A stretch of 64,000 nt of DNA from Desulfopila inferna (GTDB lineage: Bacteria > Desulfobacterota > Desulfobulbia > Desulfobulbales > Desulfocapsaceae), in the NCBI RefSeq assembly GCF_016919005.1, contig NZ_JAFFQE010000002.1, positions 620,001 to 684,000 of the forward strand, given 5' to 3'. Every line of letters starts with the position of its first letter. The first letter of the stretch is position 1. The notes under the pieces are model-generated. The model did not search any database. It worked only from the letters and a program-made list of their open reading frames with translations, and was not told the DNA's origin. The translations under genes were made by a program, and so were the position numbers. Shown here one piece after another: positions 29,855 to 37,674 of this stretch.

Positions 29855-30883
29855 TTATTTAAACTGCAGCTCCAGGGTCTCAACATGAAAGAGATGATTG
29901 ATCTGGGAGTTATCGAAGACTGCAAGTCCAAAGGGAAAGCCCTTGGATTTATCGGTAAACTGGACATCCTGAGTGTCGGCGTTTTCACCCTCTGTTTTGA
30001 GTGACCGCATCACTTCCAGAGTCCAGGTGCCCTTTTCGTAATTGCCGCGGGAGAGGATATCCGCACGGCCCCCCATCATCGGAGCGATATCGATCCCGGG
30101 AACCACGTCTCCCGCTGCAAAATTGTCGACAAAGGGAACTTTCTTGCTGGGGATGACATAATACATTTCATCCTCAGTCGGGTTAAGGTTCATATATGCC
30201 GGCCTGGATTTGTCGGCGCTGTCGTTGTTTTGGTAACCACCCTTACCGGTATCGCCCTTCCTGCCCCAGCCTGCGTTCTCCTTGGGATCTGTATTGTCGT
30301 CGACATACTGATCGTCGAACATACCCATAGGCAATGAGCGGACAAATTTAGCATGCCACATATCAATGGTCTCGCCGGGGGAGTCGGTATATTTTCGTCC
30401 TGCCGAGGTGTCACCGGGCTCATCCAGATGACAGGCTATCATACAGCCGTCTTCCTCAAAACCCTTGGTGCTGATATTCCAGAACATGGCGAACTTATCT
30501 TCGTAGTAGGTATTGTCGTGCCCTGTACTGTCCTTGTCGGAGAGTTTTTTCCAGGAACCGTCGTCCTGCTTGACCCATGGAAAACGAGCAAGGCTCTTGG
30601 TTGGATCTTTGTAGGAAATCAGAAAATACACATACTCGTCGTCATAGAGAGATTTCACTGAGACGTCGGTACTGGTCATTCCCTTGTATCCGTTGCTTGG
30701 CTCGTACGGGAGTTCATCAACGGTGACCGTGATTTTTTTAGCTGAATCCCAAATGTTTTCCGCGACTCCGTCCAGCACGATAGGCGAATCAGTTTTGGAG
30801 CTGATCAGGACCTGATCGGCTGCGAAAGCCGTTGCACTGAGAGAAAAAATTCCTGCGAGAGTTAGAACCGCCGCCTTTTTCAT
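29855..30883 (-). CDS. Exported ethylbenzene-dehydrogenase-related haem-binding protein
   Basis: Related to the haem-binding gamma subunit of ethylbenzene dehydrogenase and other type II DMSO-reductase family enzymes. The ATG at 30883 gives 342 residues with a signal peptide (MKKAAVLTLAGIFSLSATAFAA) and a good ribosome site (AGGAGAAG); upstream in-frame codons to 30922 are not needed. A DGVAENIWDSA segment opens the mature domain, and a CX3CH group (GCMIACH) followed by SPGETIDMWHAK is visible, a possible atypical covalent haem site. No molybdopterin catalytic subunit is nearby, so it may be a stand-alone periplasmic electron carrier. A two-component system lies directly upstream on the same strand. 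Confidence 0.8.
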   Translation of the reverse strand: MKKAAVLTLAGIFSLSATAFAADQVLISSKTDSPIVLDGVAENIWDSAKKITVTVDELPYEPSNGYKGMTSTDVSVKSLYDDEYVYFLISYKDPTKSLARFPWVKQDDGSWKKLSDKDSTGHDNTYYEDKFAMFWNISTKGFEEDGCMIACHLDEPGDTSAGRKYTDSPGETIDMWHAKFVRSLPMGMFDDQYVDDNTDPKENAGWGRKGDTGKGGYQNNDSADKSRPAYMNLNPTEDEMYYVIPSKKVPFVDNFAAGDVVPGIDIAPMMGGRADILSRGNYEKGTWTLEVMRSLKTEGENADTQDVQFTDKSKGFPFGLAVFDNSQINHLFHVETLELQFK

Positions 30884-31044
30884 ATACTTCTCCTTTGTTG
30901 AGGGGTGGGGGGAGTATGACAAACCATACTGCTGACTGTAAATTAGAGTGTAGTGCTATTGTACGGGCTGTTCCAGATAAAGGTTACTCACAAAACATGC
31001 TTTTCTGTGAAACATTCTTCACACTGGAGAACGATAGTACTGAA

Positions 31045-31704
31045 TTAATTTGATATCTTTTGAGAAAAGAGGTGAAGCATTTCCACCATTTTTTCTCCCT
31101 GCGAAGTGAGCTGATAGGATTTATCTCTGTCTTGGGCAACGAGATGGTTGGTTTTAAGGTTTTTGAGATGAAAGTTCACCTTGGTGTGATCACTGATCTC
31201 CAGGTATCTGGTGATATCCATAAATCGCATCTCTTTTTTCAGAAAGAGCGCCGCCAGGATTTGTCTTCGTATCTGATTGGAAAGGCAGGCAAGCGCTTCA
31301 TCCAATTCCGGATCGGGCTGCTGCTGTTTTTCAAACTTCAATTCTTCGAGATTGCGCCTTACCGCAACAAGGAGTTCATCTCTTCTAAAGGGCTTGGCGA
31401 GGTAATCGTCGGCACCGCCTTTCATCGCCGCCACAGCATTATCCACTGTTGAAAAAGCGGTTATCATGATGATTTTGATGTTGGGGTAGTTGTTTTTGAG
31501 CAGCGAAATAAAGGCCATTCCCCCCATTCCCGGCATCATGTTGTCAACTACCACGAGCTGAGGAGCCTGGATCTTAATTTTTTGCAGTGCTGCTTCGGCG
31601 GTTTCGCAGCCAATTGCCTCAAAACCATTGTCTTCGAGAATCTCGACAATACCTTCACGAAGGTCGCGATCATCGTCGACAACCAGAATATTTTTATTGC
31701 TCAT
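31045..31704 (-). CDS. Response regulator with ArsR-like winged-helix output
   Basis: DNA-binding response regulator of a two-component pair. Residues 1-120 are a receiver domain (VVDDDRD acidic pocket, phospho-acceptor Asp54 in VVVDNMMPGMGG, Lys in DYLAKPF). After a short linker, residues 135-215 form a winged helix of ArsR/DUF-type (LSNQIRRQILAALF, LEISDHTKVNFHLKNL), rather than the usual OmpR, NarL or Fis output. It overlaps the histidine kinase gene by 11 bases. The downstream haem-protein gene 160 bases away is the obvious candidate target. Confidence 0.87.
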   Translation of the reverse strand: MSNKNILVVDDDRDLREGIVEILEDNGFEAIGCETAEAALQKIKIQAPQLVVVDNMMPGMGGMAFISLLKNNYPNIKIIMITAFSTVDNAVAAMKGGADDYLAKPFRRDELLVAVRRNLEELKFEKQQQPDPELDEALACLSNQIRRQILAALFLKKEMRFMDITRYLEISDHTKVNFHLKNLKTNHLVAQDRDKSYQLTSQGEKMVEMLHLFSQKISN

Positions 31705-33082
31705 CGGGCTTCACCGGAAAAGATAAAGATGCGACAGCACCACCAAGTTCGCCGCTCGCCAAAGATATATTGCCGCCATGCTGCTGTACTATATTGTAGC
31801 ATACCGACAGTCCAAGCCCCGTCCCCTTACCTATCTCCTTGGTGGTAAAGAATGGGTCAAAGATCTTGGTGAGATTTTCCTCTGCTATTCCCTGACCTGT
31901 ATCTGTTATCACGATTTTAACATATCCGTTTTCAAAAAGAGTTTCGACATCGATTCTGCCCTTTTCAGTGCAGGAATCGATACTGTTCATCAGCAGGTTT
32001 ATTATCACTTCCTCAAGTTTCCAGGGGATACCCAATATTTCAGGAACCTTTTGCAGATTAGGATAAATAATTGTACTCAATTTCTGCGTTTTTAACAAAT
32101 CTATGCTGCTTTTAATCACCTCGTTTATGTCCGTTGGCTCCAGTGCGGTTTCCTTTTCCCGGGAAAAGTGCAGCAGTTCCCTGGCAATTCTCGAGGCCCT
32201 GTTGACATTTCTTTCAATGGCCGACACTTTTCTGTCAATTTTTTCGTCAGCTTTCAGCAGATCTTTGAGCATCTCGAGGTTCAGAGAAATATTGGCCAGG
32301 GGGTTGTTGATTTCATGGGAGATTCCGGCTGCCAGAATACCCATTGATGCCAGTTTCTCCGATTGTGAGAACCGCTGCAGTTGTTCATTGACGAGTTCCC
32401 GCTGTTCAAGGCTGAAAACAGAGAGGGCTCGTATGGTAAAAATCATGATGAAAAAAGCGCATATTCCTCTGAACATGACGATTTTGACGCCAATCCCGGG
32501 CACAACCACATCGGAGGGCACCACCCCGGTCAGAAAGGCGTAGCAGACCATAAAACTTCCGGCCAGGATAAAGTTTACGGCAACATTAGCGGAAAATAAC
32601 CGTACCGTCCTTGAGTAGAAAATCAAGCCGATTCCCGCTAACAAAGCACCGGGAAATGCAACGAAAATGCGCACATGAATATCTTTACCGCTGCCGACAT
32701 CAAAAACCAGGGCAACCAGTATCAGCGTCAGGGCGGAAACTCCCACCAATCCCTTGATCAGAGGTGGAGTCCTTTTAAGGGCTTGATCACCGTACAAGGT
32801 GATGATATTCAGAAATATTCCGAAATAGAGGAGGAATAGAAAAGAGAAGCTGACGACGACAAGGCGCAACAGGGAAAAGGAGGCCGGCGAAATATGGGGA
32901 TAGAGCTGACTGAGTAAATCGAGCCACTCATGAAATCCATGGATGATACCGAAGGTGGCAAGCAGCCAGATAATTCGTGCTATGCCGAGTTCGCTCAAGC
33001 GGATATCTCTTGAGAGAATAGCTATGCCAAGGGTAAAAAAAGCCAGGCCATAGAGAAGGTAGAGAAAGAAGTTCCAGATCAT
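31694..33082 (-). CDS. Membrane sensor histidine kinase
   Basis: Cognate kinase of the adjacent response regulator. The first 230 residues hold about seven hydrophobic segments, suggesting an integral membrane sensor without a large periplasmic domain. The cytoplasmic part has a HisKA box ([17 protein letters not shown], with the phospho-His), N-box [11 protein letters not shown]1 DTGQGI, F-box FDPFFTTK and G2 GTGLGLS. Total 462 residues. The signal sensed is not identifiable. Confidence 0.9.
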   Translation of the reverse strand: MIWNFFLYLLYGLAFFTLGIAILSRDIRLSELGIARIIWLLATFGIIHGFHEWLDLLSQLYPHISPASFSLLRLVVVSFSFLFLLYFGIFLNIITLYGDQALKRTPPLIKGLVGVSALTLILVALVFDVGSGKDIHVRIFVAFPGALLAGIGLIFYSRTVRLFSANVAVNFILAGSFMVCYAFLTGVVPSDVVVPGIGVKIVMFRGICAFFIMIFTIRALSVFSLEQRELVNEQLQRFSQSEKLASMGILAAGISHEINNPLANISLNLEMLKDLLKADEKIDRKVSAIERNVNRASRIARELLHFSREKETALEPTDINEVIKSSIDLLKTQKLSTIIYPNLQKVPEILGIPWKLEEVIINLLMNSIDSCTEKGRIDVETLFENGYVKIVITDTGQGIAEENLTKIFDPFFTTKEIGKGTGLGLSVCYNIVQQHGGNISLASGELGGAVASLSFPVKPDEQ

Positions 33083-33517
33083 TAAGGGTCACCGCTATTG
33101 CCGGTAGTTGCAATAAATTTTTATTTCATCCTACCTCTTCTCAACATGTGTCTGCAATACTATATCGGTTGGAAGGTGGCCGTTTTGTGGGTTAGTTCCG
33201 GTTCCCGCACCTTTTATCCACAGCATGCTTGTTCTACCCATGGCTTCGTTAATCACCATACCACCTTAACGTTATTATCTGACTCTCTATGATAAAATCT
33301 TAAAAAAAACAAGGTGCAGCAACAACAAAATAACACAGCACGAGAGGTGTTTGGCACTGAACTTGCGTACAGGTTTACAAAGAACCACCTCGGAAAGCAT
33401 TATGACAGAACGAAAACCGTCGTGGACTGTCATGAGACGATAGACGGCAGGGTGAGAGAGTACGCATAAAAACAAATGGAAACAGAAGATCTTGGGAACA
33501 ATTAGGGACAGAAGTCG
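33083..33517. other. Intergenic region with a degenerate reading frame
   Basis: About 435 bases between the kinase and a methyltransferase gene. Bases 33296-33469 form an open + frame of protein-like composition (AREVFGTELAYRFTKNH and TIDGRVREYA before the stop), with no start or partner, perhaps a remnant of a lost gene such as a transposase. A sigma-54 promoter-like site overlaps it (33352-33366). Confidence 0.4.
33352..33366 (+). promoter_or_regulatory. Candidate sigma-54 promoter
   Basis: TGGCAC, 5 bases, TTGC: an exact match to the -24/-12 core with correct spacing, about 150 bases upstream of the methyltransferase at 33518. It could be chance. Confidence 0.35.
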
Positions 33518-34234
33518 TTGAACAAAACCTCTAGCTTAAACGGGAAGAGTCATATGGGTCAATCAGCCAGCCTAAGCAAAGGATATCACCTTTACCAGCT
33601 ACAGCGACGATGTATTGTCTGCGACACGGTTTCGGCACATATTTTTACCTGTATCGGCGCCAAAAGCTATTGGCGCTGTGATACCTGTCAGGCAACTTTT
33701 CTGGATCCGGCTGACAGGGTCTCGATAGAGGAAGAATACGCGTACTATTGCCTGCATCGGAATAACCCGGATGACCTGAAATATCGGCATTTCCTGTCCA
33801 AACTTACCGCTCCTCTGCTGCAGCGCCTCCCACGGCAAGCAAAGGGGCTGGATTACGGATGTGGACCGGGACCGGCATTGGCCGGTATGCTGAGTGAAGC
33901 GGGACACCGCATGAGTTTGTTTGACCTGCATTTTTTTCCGGAGCAGGAACCGTTGAGCGATCTCTACGACTTTATAACCTGCACTGAAACCATTGAACAC
34001 TTTCATCATCCGGCAAAGGAATTCAAACGCCTGGACAGTCTGTTACGGCCTGGGGGATGGTTGGCGGTTATGACCTGCTTTCAGACCGACGATACCCGGT
34101 TTGCTTCCTGGCATTATCGTCGGGATCCAACCCACGTAGTGTTTTACCGGGAAAAAACCCTTTGTCATCTTGCCCGCGAGTTCGGATGGACATGTGAAAT
34201 TCCGGTCAAGGATGTAGCCCTGATGCGAAAATAA
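33518..34234 (+). CDS. Class I SAM-dependent methyltransferase with N-terminal zinc ribbon
   Basis: A 238-residue methyltransferase of unknown substrate. Residues about 30-60 contain two Cys pairs (CIVCD and CDTCQ) forming a probable zinc ribbon. The SAM-binding domain follows with motif I LDYGCGPGPALAGML, an acidic residue in SLFDLHFF, motif II CTETIEHFHHP and the post-II segment LDSLLRPGGWLAVMT. The TTG start at 33518 gives MNKTSSLNG; ATG at 33554 is an alternative start. It is convergent with the Hen1-type methylase. Confidence 0.82.
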   Translation: MNKTSSLNGKSHMGQSASLSKGYHLYQLQRRCIVCDTVSAHIFTCIGAKSYWRCDTCQATFLDPADRVSIEEEYAYYCLHRNNPDDLKYRHFLSKLTAPLLQRLPRQAKGLDYGCGPGPALAGMLSEAGHRMSLFDLHFFPEQEPLSDLYDFITCTETIEHFHHPAKEFKRLDSLLRPGGWLAVMTCFQTDDTRFASWHYRRDPTHVVFYREKTLCHLAREFGWTCEIPVKDVALMRK

Positions 34235-34356
34235 CACCGTTGTTTTGAGAAACCCTCTGTAAGGAATTTTGTGTTATCGTAAATAGTTGCCACAAAGTGA
34301 TCGTAAGCTGTGATCGACAACTGCGCAGAATACATGCTTGCCCGCACAAAATATCG

Positions 34357-34977
34357 TCATGACCTTGTAAATGTCACCATCTGGGACGAGCTGCCGAATA
34401 CCGGATTAAAAGGCCCGATATCGTCGAAACTGGTGTGGTAGCCTTTGCGTCCGGCTACGCCCTCCGCCCAGTTTCTGAATTTTGCCCGGGACCATTCAAA
34501 GAGATGCCCTGGGTGTCTGAACTCACCCTCGGGGACGCCATGCAGCACATTATACTCTTGATTTGGGGTGGTAATGATTACCGTTTTCGGCCTGCAGCAG
34601 GAAAAGACAACCTTCTCAACGGCGGACAAACGCTGGGGTTCAAGATGTTCAATGGTTTCCACCATCACGGCAGCATCGAAACCAGCCATGTCTTCGTCAA
34701 AAGAAGTGTAAGAAGCCTGAAAAATAGAGAGGCGCTTATCAACATACACGTCAGGTTGAGAAAACATGGATCTTGCCCCGGCCAGTGCCTCCTTTGAGGT
34801 GTCGATACCAACTATTTTCCTGAATTGTTTTTCGTTCATCAGGCGAACCAGTAGTTCACCGGCTCCACAGCCAAGATCGAGCACACTCTCAGCTTCGCTC
34901 TTCAGCAATGTCTGAACCACAAGATCCAGTCGTTCGTTATGTAGATCGGTGACCAGTTTATGCGGATTTTTTCTCAA
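34357..34977 (-). CDS. Stand-alone Hen1-type RNA 3'-terminal ribose 2'-O-methyltransferase
   Basis: Resembles the catalytic domain of Hen1, which methylates the 2'-OH of the terminal ribose of RNA using SAM and a metal. The 206-residue protein has motif I VLDLGCGAGELL (32-43), the metal-binding set Glu107-x-x-Glu110-His111 in VETIEHLEP, TTPNQEYN and the FRHPGHLFEWSRAKF segment with His155/His158 and FEW, all diagnostic of the family. In the known bacterial repair system Hen1 is longer and paired with Pnkp; here neither an N-terminal Hen1 extension nor a pnkp gene is present. The family call is strong; RNA substrate and role are unknown. Confidence 0.8.
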   Translation of the reverse strand: MRKNPHKLVTDLHNERLDLVVQTLLKSEAESVLDLGCGAGELLVRLMNEKQFRKIVGIDTSKEALAGARSMFSQPDVYVDKRLSIFQASYTSFDEDMAGFDAAVMVETIEHLEPQRLSAVEKVVFSCCRPKTVIITTPNQEYNVLHGVPEGEFRHPGHLFEWSRAKFRNWAEGVAGRKGYHTSFDDIGPFNPVFGSSSQMVTFTRS

Positions 34978-35120
34978 AATTTTGTTTCCCCTCTTATTTT
35001 CCTGCTGGTGTTGAACATTTTCAGTTTTCGAAGAATGTGGTCCCAGTGTTTTTCAAAACTTGTCGTCAAAGGCTCGGGTGGCCATCAGACTGCAGACAAT
35101 TGCGGCTGCATCTCGGAGGA

Positions 35121-35753
35121 TTAATGTTCATGCTTGCTCTTTGGGCCGGCTGCGTCTTTGCCATGATGACCGGCGTCTGCCTTGATCAGGCCGTGCAGCC
35201 CTTCCACAAAATGGGTGAACACAACATAGGATTCCACAAATTCACGGCCCTCGTCAACGCTGGCATCAGCATGTTTCTGCTTTTCGTATGCCTCGGCAAA
35301 ACGCACACGAATCTCGTTGGCCATGGCGTTGCTCAACACATTCACCAGTTTGTCGACAGAACCATTTACCAATGCCTGATCCGCAAGAGCCACTGCCGGA
35401 TCGACAGCGGTTCCCGGCTTTAAACCGGTGTACGGAGCCCCTTCGCCAGCGCGATGAATGCGCACCAGCGTTTCGAAGAAATACCGATCGGCAAAGTCTT
35501 TGGCTTCGGGTCCCATTTCCCGCATCGTCAGGGTTTCTGTGAAGGCGGTTTTGATTACCTCTTCCTGATCGGGCTTCACCCATTTCAACAGGCTGGTCAC
35601 ATCCCCTTTGTCGAGCGCAGTCCGTGCAGTTTCGACCACCGGGCCGTCCAGAGTGTCACAGTGGGCCAACACTCTGCCCGGCATCGCCAGAATTGCCATC
35701 AACAATAATGCCATCCCTGCATAGCCCTTAAATCCTTTTGATGAAACGTTCAT
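35121..35753 (-). CDS. Exported DUF6448-like protein
   Basis: Function unknown. The 210-residue protein has a signal peptide (hydrophobic core about 12-26, cleavage after GRVLA) and a mature part starting HCDTLDGPVV, a pattern I associate with DUF6448 proteins. It is helical, with repeated charged segments, and ends in a His-rich tail (HHGKDAAGPKSKHEH) that could bind metal. Its promoter region is shared with the divergent ECF sigma gene, and both starts carry the same TGTCACAAA-N13/14-CGTT element, so it is probably a target of that sigma factor and may act in envelope or metal stress. Confidence 0.75.
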   Translation of the reverse strand: MNVSSKGFKGYAGMALLLMAILAMPGRVLAHCDTLDGPVVETARTALDKGDVTSLLKWVKPDQEEVIKTAFTETLTMREMGPEAKDFADRYFFETLVRIHRAGEGAPYTGLKPGTAVDPAVALADQALVNGSVDKLVNVLSNAMANEIRVRFAEAYEKQKHADASVDEGREFVESYVVFTHFVEGLHGLIKADAGHHGKDAAGPKSKHEH

Positions 35754-35798
35754 TTTTTTCTCCTTTGTTGTGAGTTATTGAAACTGCTTACTCACTAG

Positions 35799-35824
35799 AA
35801 CGTGAAGATTCGGCTTTTGTGACA
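35799..35824 (-). promoter_or_regulatory. ECF-type promoter of the DUF6448 gene
   Basis: Reading leftward: TGTCACAAA (35816-35824), 13 bases, CGTT (35799-35802), ending about 45 bases before the start codon. It matches the element upstream of the divergent sigma gene. Confidence 0.55.
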
Positions 35825-35947
35825 AAAAAAGATCATCCCCCAAACGCGTACCTGGATAATATGAAGATGTCAATCCCGGAGGCCGTATGCTTGCTACTGC
35901 TCTAATTTTCATGTATTCATTTCAGTATGAAAAAATCATCTAAAAAG

Positions 35948-35974
35948 TGTCACAAATTTCTGCGCTGCGGCGTT
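35948..35974 (+). promoter_or_regulatory. ECF-type promoter of the sigma factor gene
   Basis: TGTCACAAA (35948-35956), 14 bases, CGTT (35971-35974). Transcription from here would begin near 35981, giving a leader of about 30 bases to the proposed TTG start with its AAAGGAG site. The -35 resembles TGTCACA-type ECF promoters. Confidence 0.55.
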
Positions 35975-36012
35975 ATATATATTAGACAATGAGAGAAAAA
36001 GGAGATCACCAT

Positions 36013-36561
36013 TTGACCGACGAGGAATTGATGCTGGCCTACGCGACTGACGACATGGAGGCTTTTGAGGTGTTATATCGACGCCATAAAAGCCGTATCT
36101 TCGGCTTCCTAATGTCGAAATTAAAGGATCAGACTGAAGCTGAAGAGGTGTTTCAGGCGGTTTTTACCAAATTGCATGTCGCCAGAGGCAAATACCGGAC
36201 TGAGATCCCTTTTCTCCCCTGGATTTTCACTATAACGCGTAATGCCATGATTGATCATATCCGCCGGCGAAACAGCTATCAAGTGCATATCACCAGTTCT
36301 GGAAAACCTCTGGAAGCCTATGCCGCGCCGCTGGCAGCTGAGTCCCCAGCCGATATTTCCAGTGCTAATCTAGACCGCTTAAACACAAACCAGCGCCAAG
36401 CGCTGGATTTGCGCTTTCAGCAGGAAATGAGCTTTGCCGAGATTGGTGAACGGCTGGTGATTTCGGAGGAGAACGCTAGACAGGTTATCAGTCGGGCGAT
36501 CCGTAAACTGCGCAAAATACTGACCCGCAAGGAGAAGCGACGTGACTCAATACAAGAATGA
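36013..36561 (+). CDS. ECF RNA polymerase sigma factor
   Basis: Extracytoplasmic-function sigma-70 factor. Start chosen at TTG 36013 because an AAAGGAG ribosome site lies at the right distance and LTDEELMLAYATDD is the normal ECF N-terminus; an ATG at 35989 would add 8 residues but has no ribosome site and lies near the predicted transcription start. Region 2 is FEVLYRRHKSRIFGF...AEEVFQAVF and region 4 LDLRFQQEMSFAEIGERL...ARQVISRAIRKLR. It overlaps the downstream membrane-protein gene by 20 bases, the usual sigma/anti-sigma arrangement. Confidence 0.92.
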   Translation: MTDEELMLAYATDDMEAFEVLYRRHKSRIFGFLMSKLKDQTEAEEVFQAVFTKLHVARGKYRTEIPFLPWIFTITRNAMIDHIRRRNSYQVHITSSGKPLEAYAAPLAAESPADISSANLDRLNTNQRQALDLRFQQEMSFAEIGERLVISEENARQVISRAIRKLRKILTRKEKRRDSIQE

Positions 36562-37078
36562 ACAACAGATGGAGCAGGAGTTTGCCGAATTTGTTGCCGC
36601 AAAGCCATTGGCACCCGCCGCGGTGCTGGATGAGGTGATTGTTTGGCGGGTGACGCGTGACCTGCGTCCAGTATGGTGGAAAACCTGGGGTAAATTGACC
36701 CTGGTTGAAGTGGCAGCAGGGCTGTTGACGCTGACCCTCTGTCCGCAATTCGGTTTGGGCTTCGGCACGCACAATGAATTTTTGCACGCACTGCACTCGG
36801 CCACCACACCGCCGGTTTTTTATCTGCTCTGTGGGTTGATTTTTGTTGGTTTCGGCGCCGTGCTTGGAGGGTTGGTTTTGCCGCGTGCCGCAATCCGCAC
36901 TTTTGGCCGACAGAAGTATCCCTACTTTATACTTTACACACTGCTGGCCTATCTCGTCTTGGTGACGCTGGGTTCCGAAGCTTTTATTCTCAGCTCGCTG
37001 GTCTGGATAGTTGGCGGATTGCTGGGCAATCTTGTTATGTTCAGCGCAGTTGCCCGCTTGCGGCTTTATGCAAGTTAA
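36542..37078 (+). CDS. Membrane protein, probable anti-sigma factor
   Basis: A 178-residue protein translationally coupled to the ECF sigma gene (20-base overlap). Residues 1-60 are soluble and charged, as in the sigma-binding part of anti-sigma factors; four hydrophobic segments follow (near 55-70, 90-110, 125-150, 152-170). No zinc-binding HxxxCxxC motif is visible, so it is not a ZAS-type anti-sigma. The role is inferred from position and topology. Confidence 0.7.
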   Translation: MTQYKNEQQMEQEFAEFVAAKPLAPAAVLDEVIVWRVTRDLRPVWWKTWGKLTLVEVAAGLLTLTLCPQFGLGFGTHNEFLHALHSATTPPVFYLLCGLIFVGFGAVLGGLVLPRAAIRTFGRQKYPYFILYTLLAYLVLVTLGSEAFILSSLVWIVGGLLGNLVMFSAVARLRLYAS

Positions 37079-37674
37079 CGCCATGAAATCATAACTGCAA
37101 CACGGGTGTGCCCCGGCCTCCCCGAAACAAACCGTGATAGCATCAGATTTTCTTCCTTCCTCTGATTAGACCCTCGGCAAAAAAATCACTGCTGATTTTC
37201 CCAATAAATCCATATATGAAGAATATATTTATCAACTTCGGATGACTCTCTGAGCTTGCCTTTTCGTCTGATTCGTGATGAAATTGAAGATATCATCGCG
37301 TGCTGTCCGAAATCATCGACCACAGCACTTCAAGTACCCTGCAGGTTCATCGATCTCAGGATTTCAGTTCTTCAATGCTGTAACCGCTCGCCGCTTTTCG
37401 AAGCCTTCAGTTGGCTAAATTTTTATCTTGAAATCCCTTTTTAAACCCTTTCTTTATGCGTTCATAAGAGGGCATGATTCTCTCAAAAAAGAATTATTAC
37501 TCCATTGGCAACTCTCAATGTCACTGACAGCTGGCGCTGTTTGTCCGGCCATCAGCGAATTCGATTTTTTTTTGGTCGTGAACATCAACAAGGCCGCAGC
37601 TGCCTCATCACAATCCACAAGCAAAAGACCGATGAAGGCGGACCGCCGAAACATCAAGCATAGGGGGTTAGATT
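37079..37674. other. Intergenic region upstream of the multicopper oxidase
   Basis: About 600 bases with no supportable gene. Short open frames near 37256 and 37428 have no ribosome site and no family resemblance. TGTCAC occurs at 37518 but without the CGTT partner seen in the ECF promoters. Confidence 0.5.

Noticed and set aside
29774-30004. 76-codon + frame after gshA
   Set aside because: It includes the terminator hairpin and then runs antisense through the haem-protein gene.
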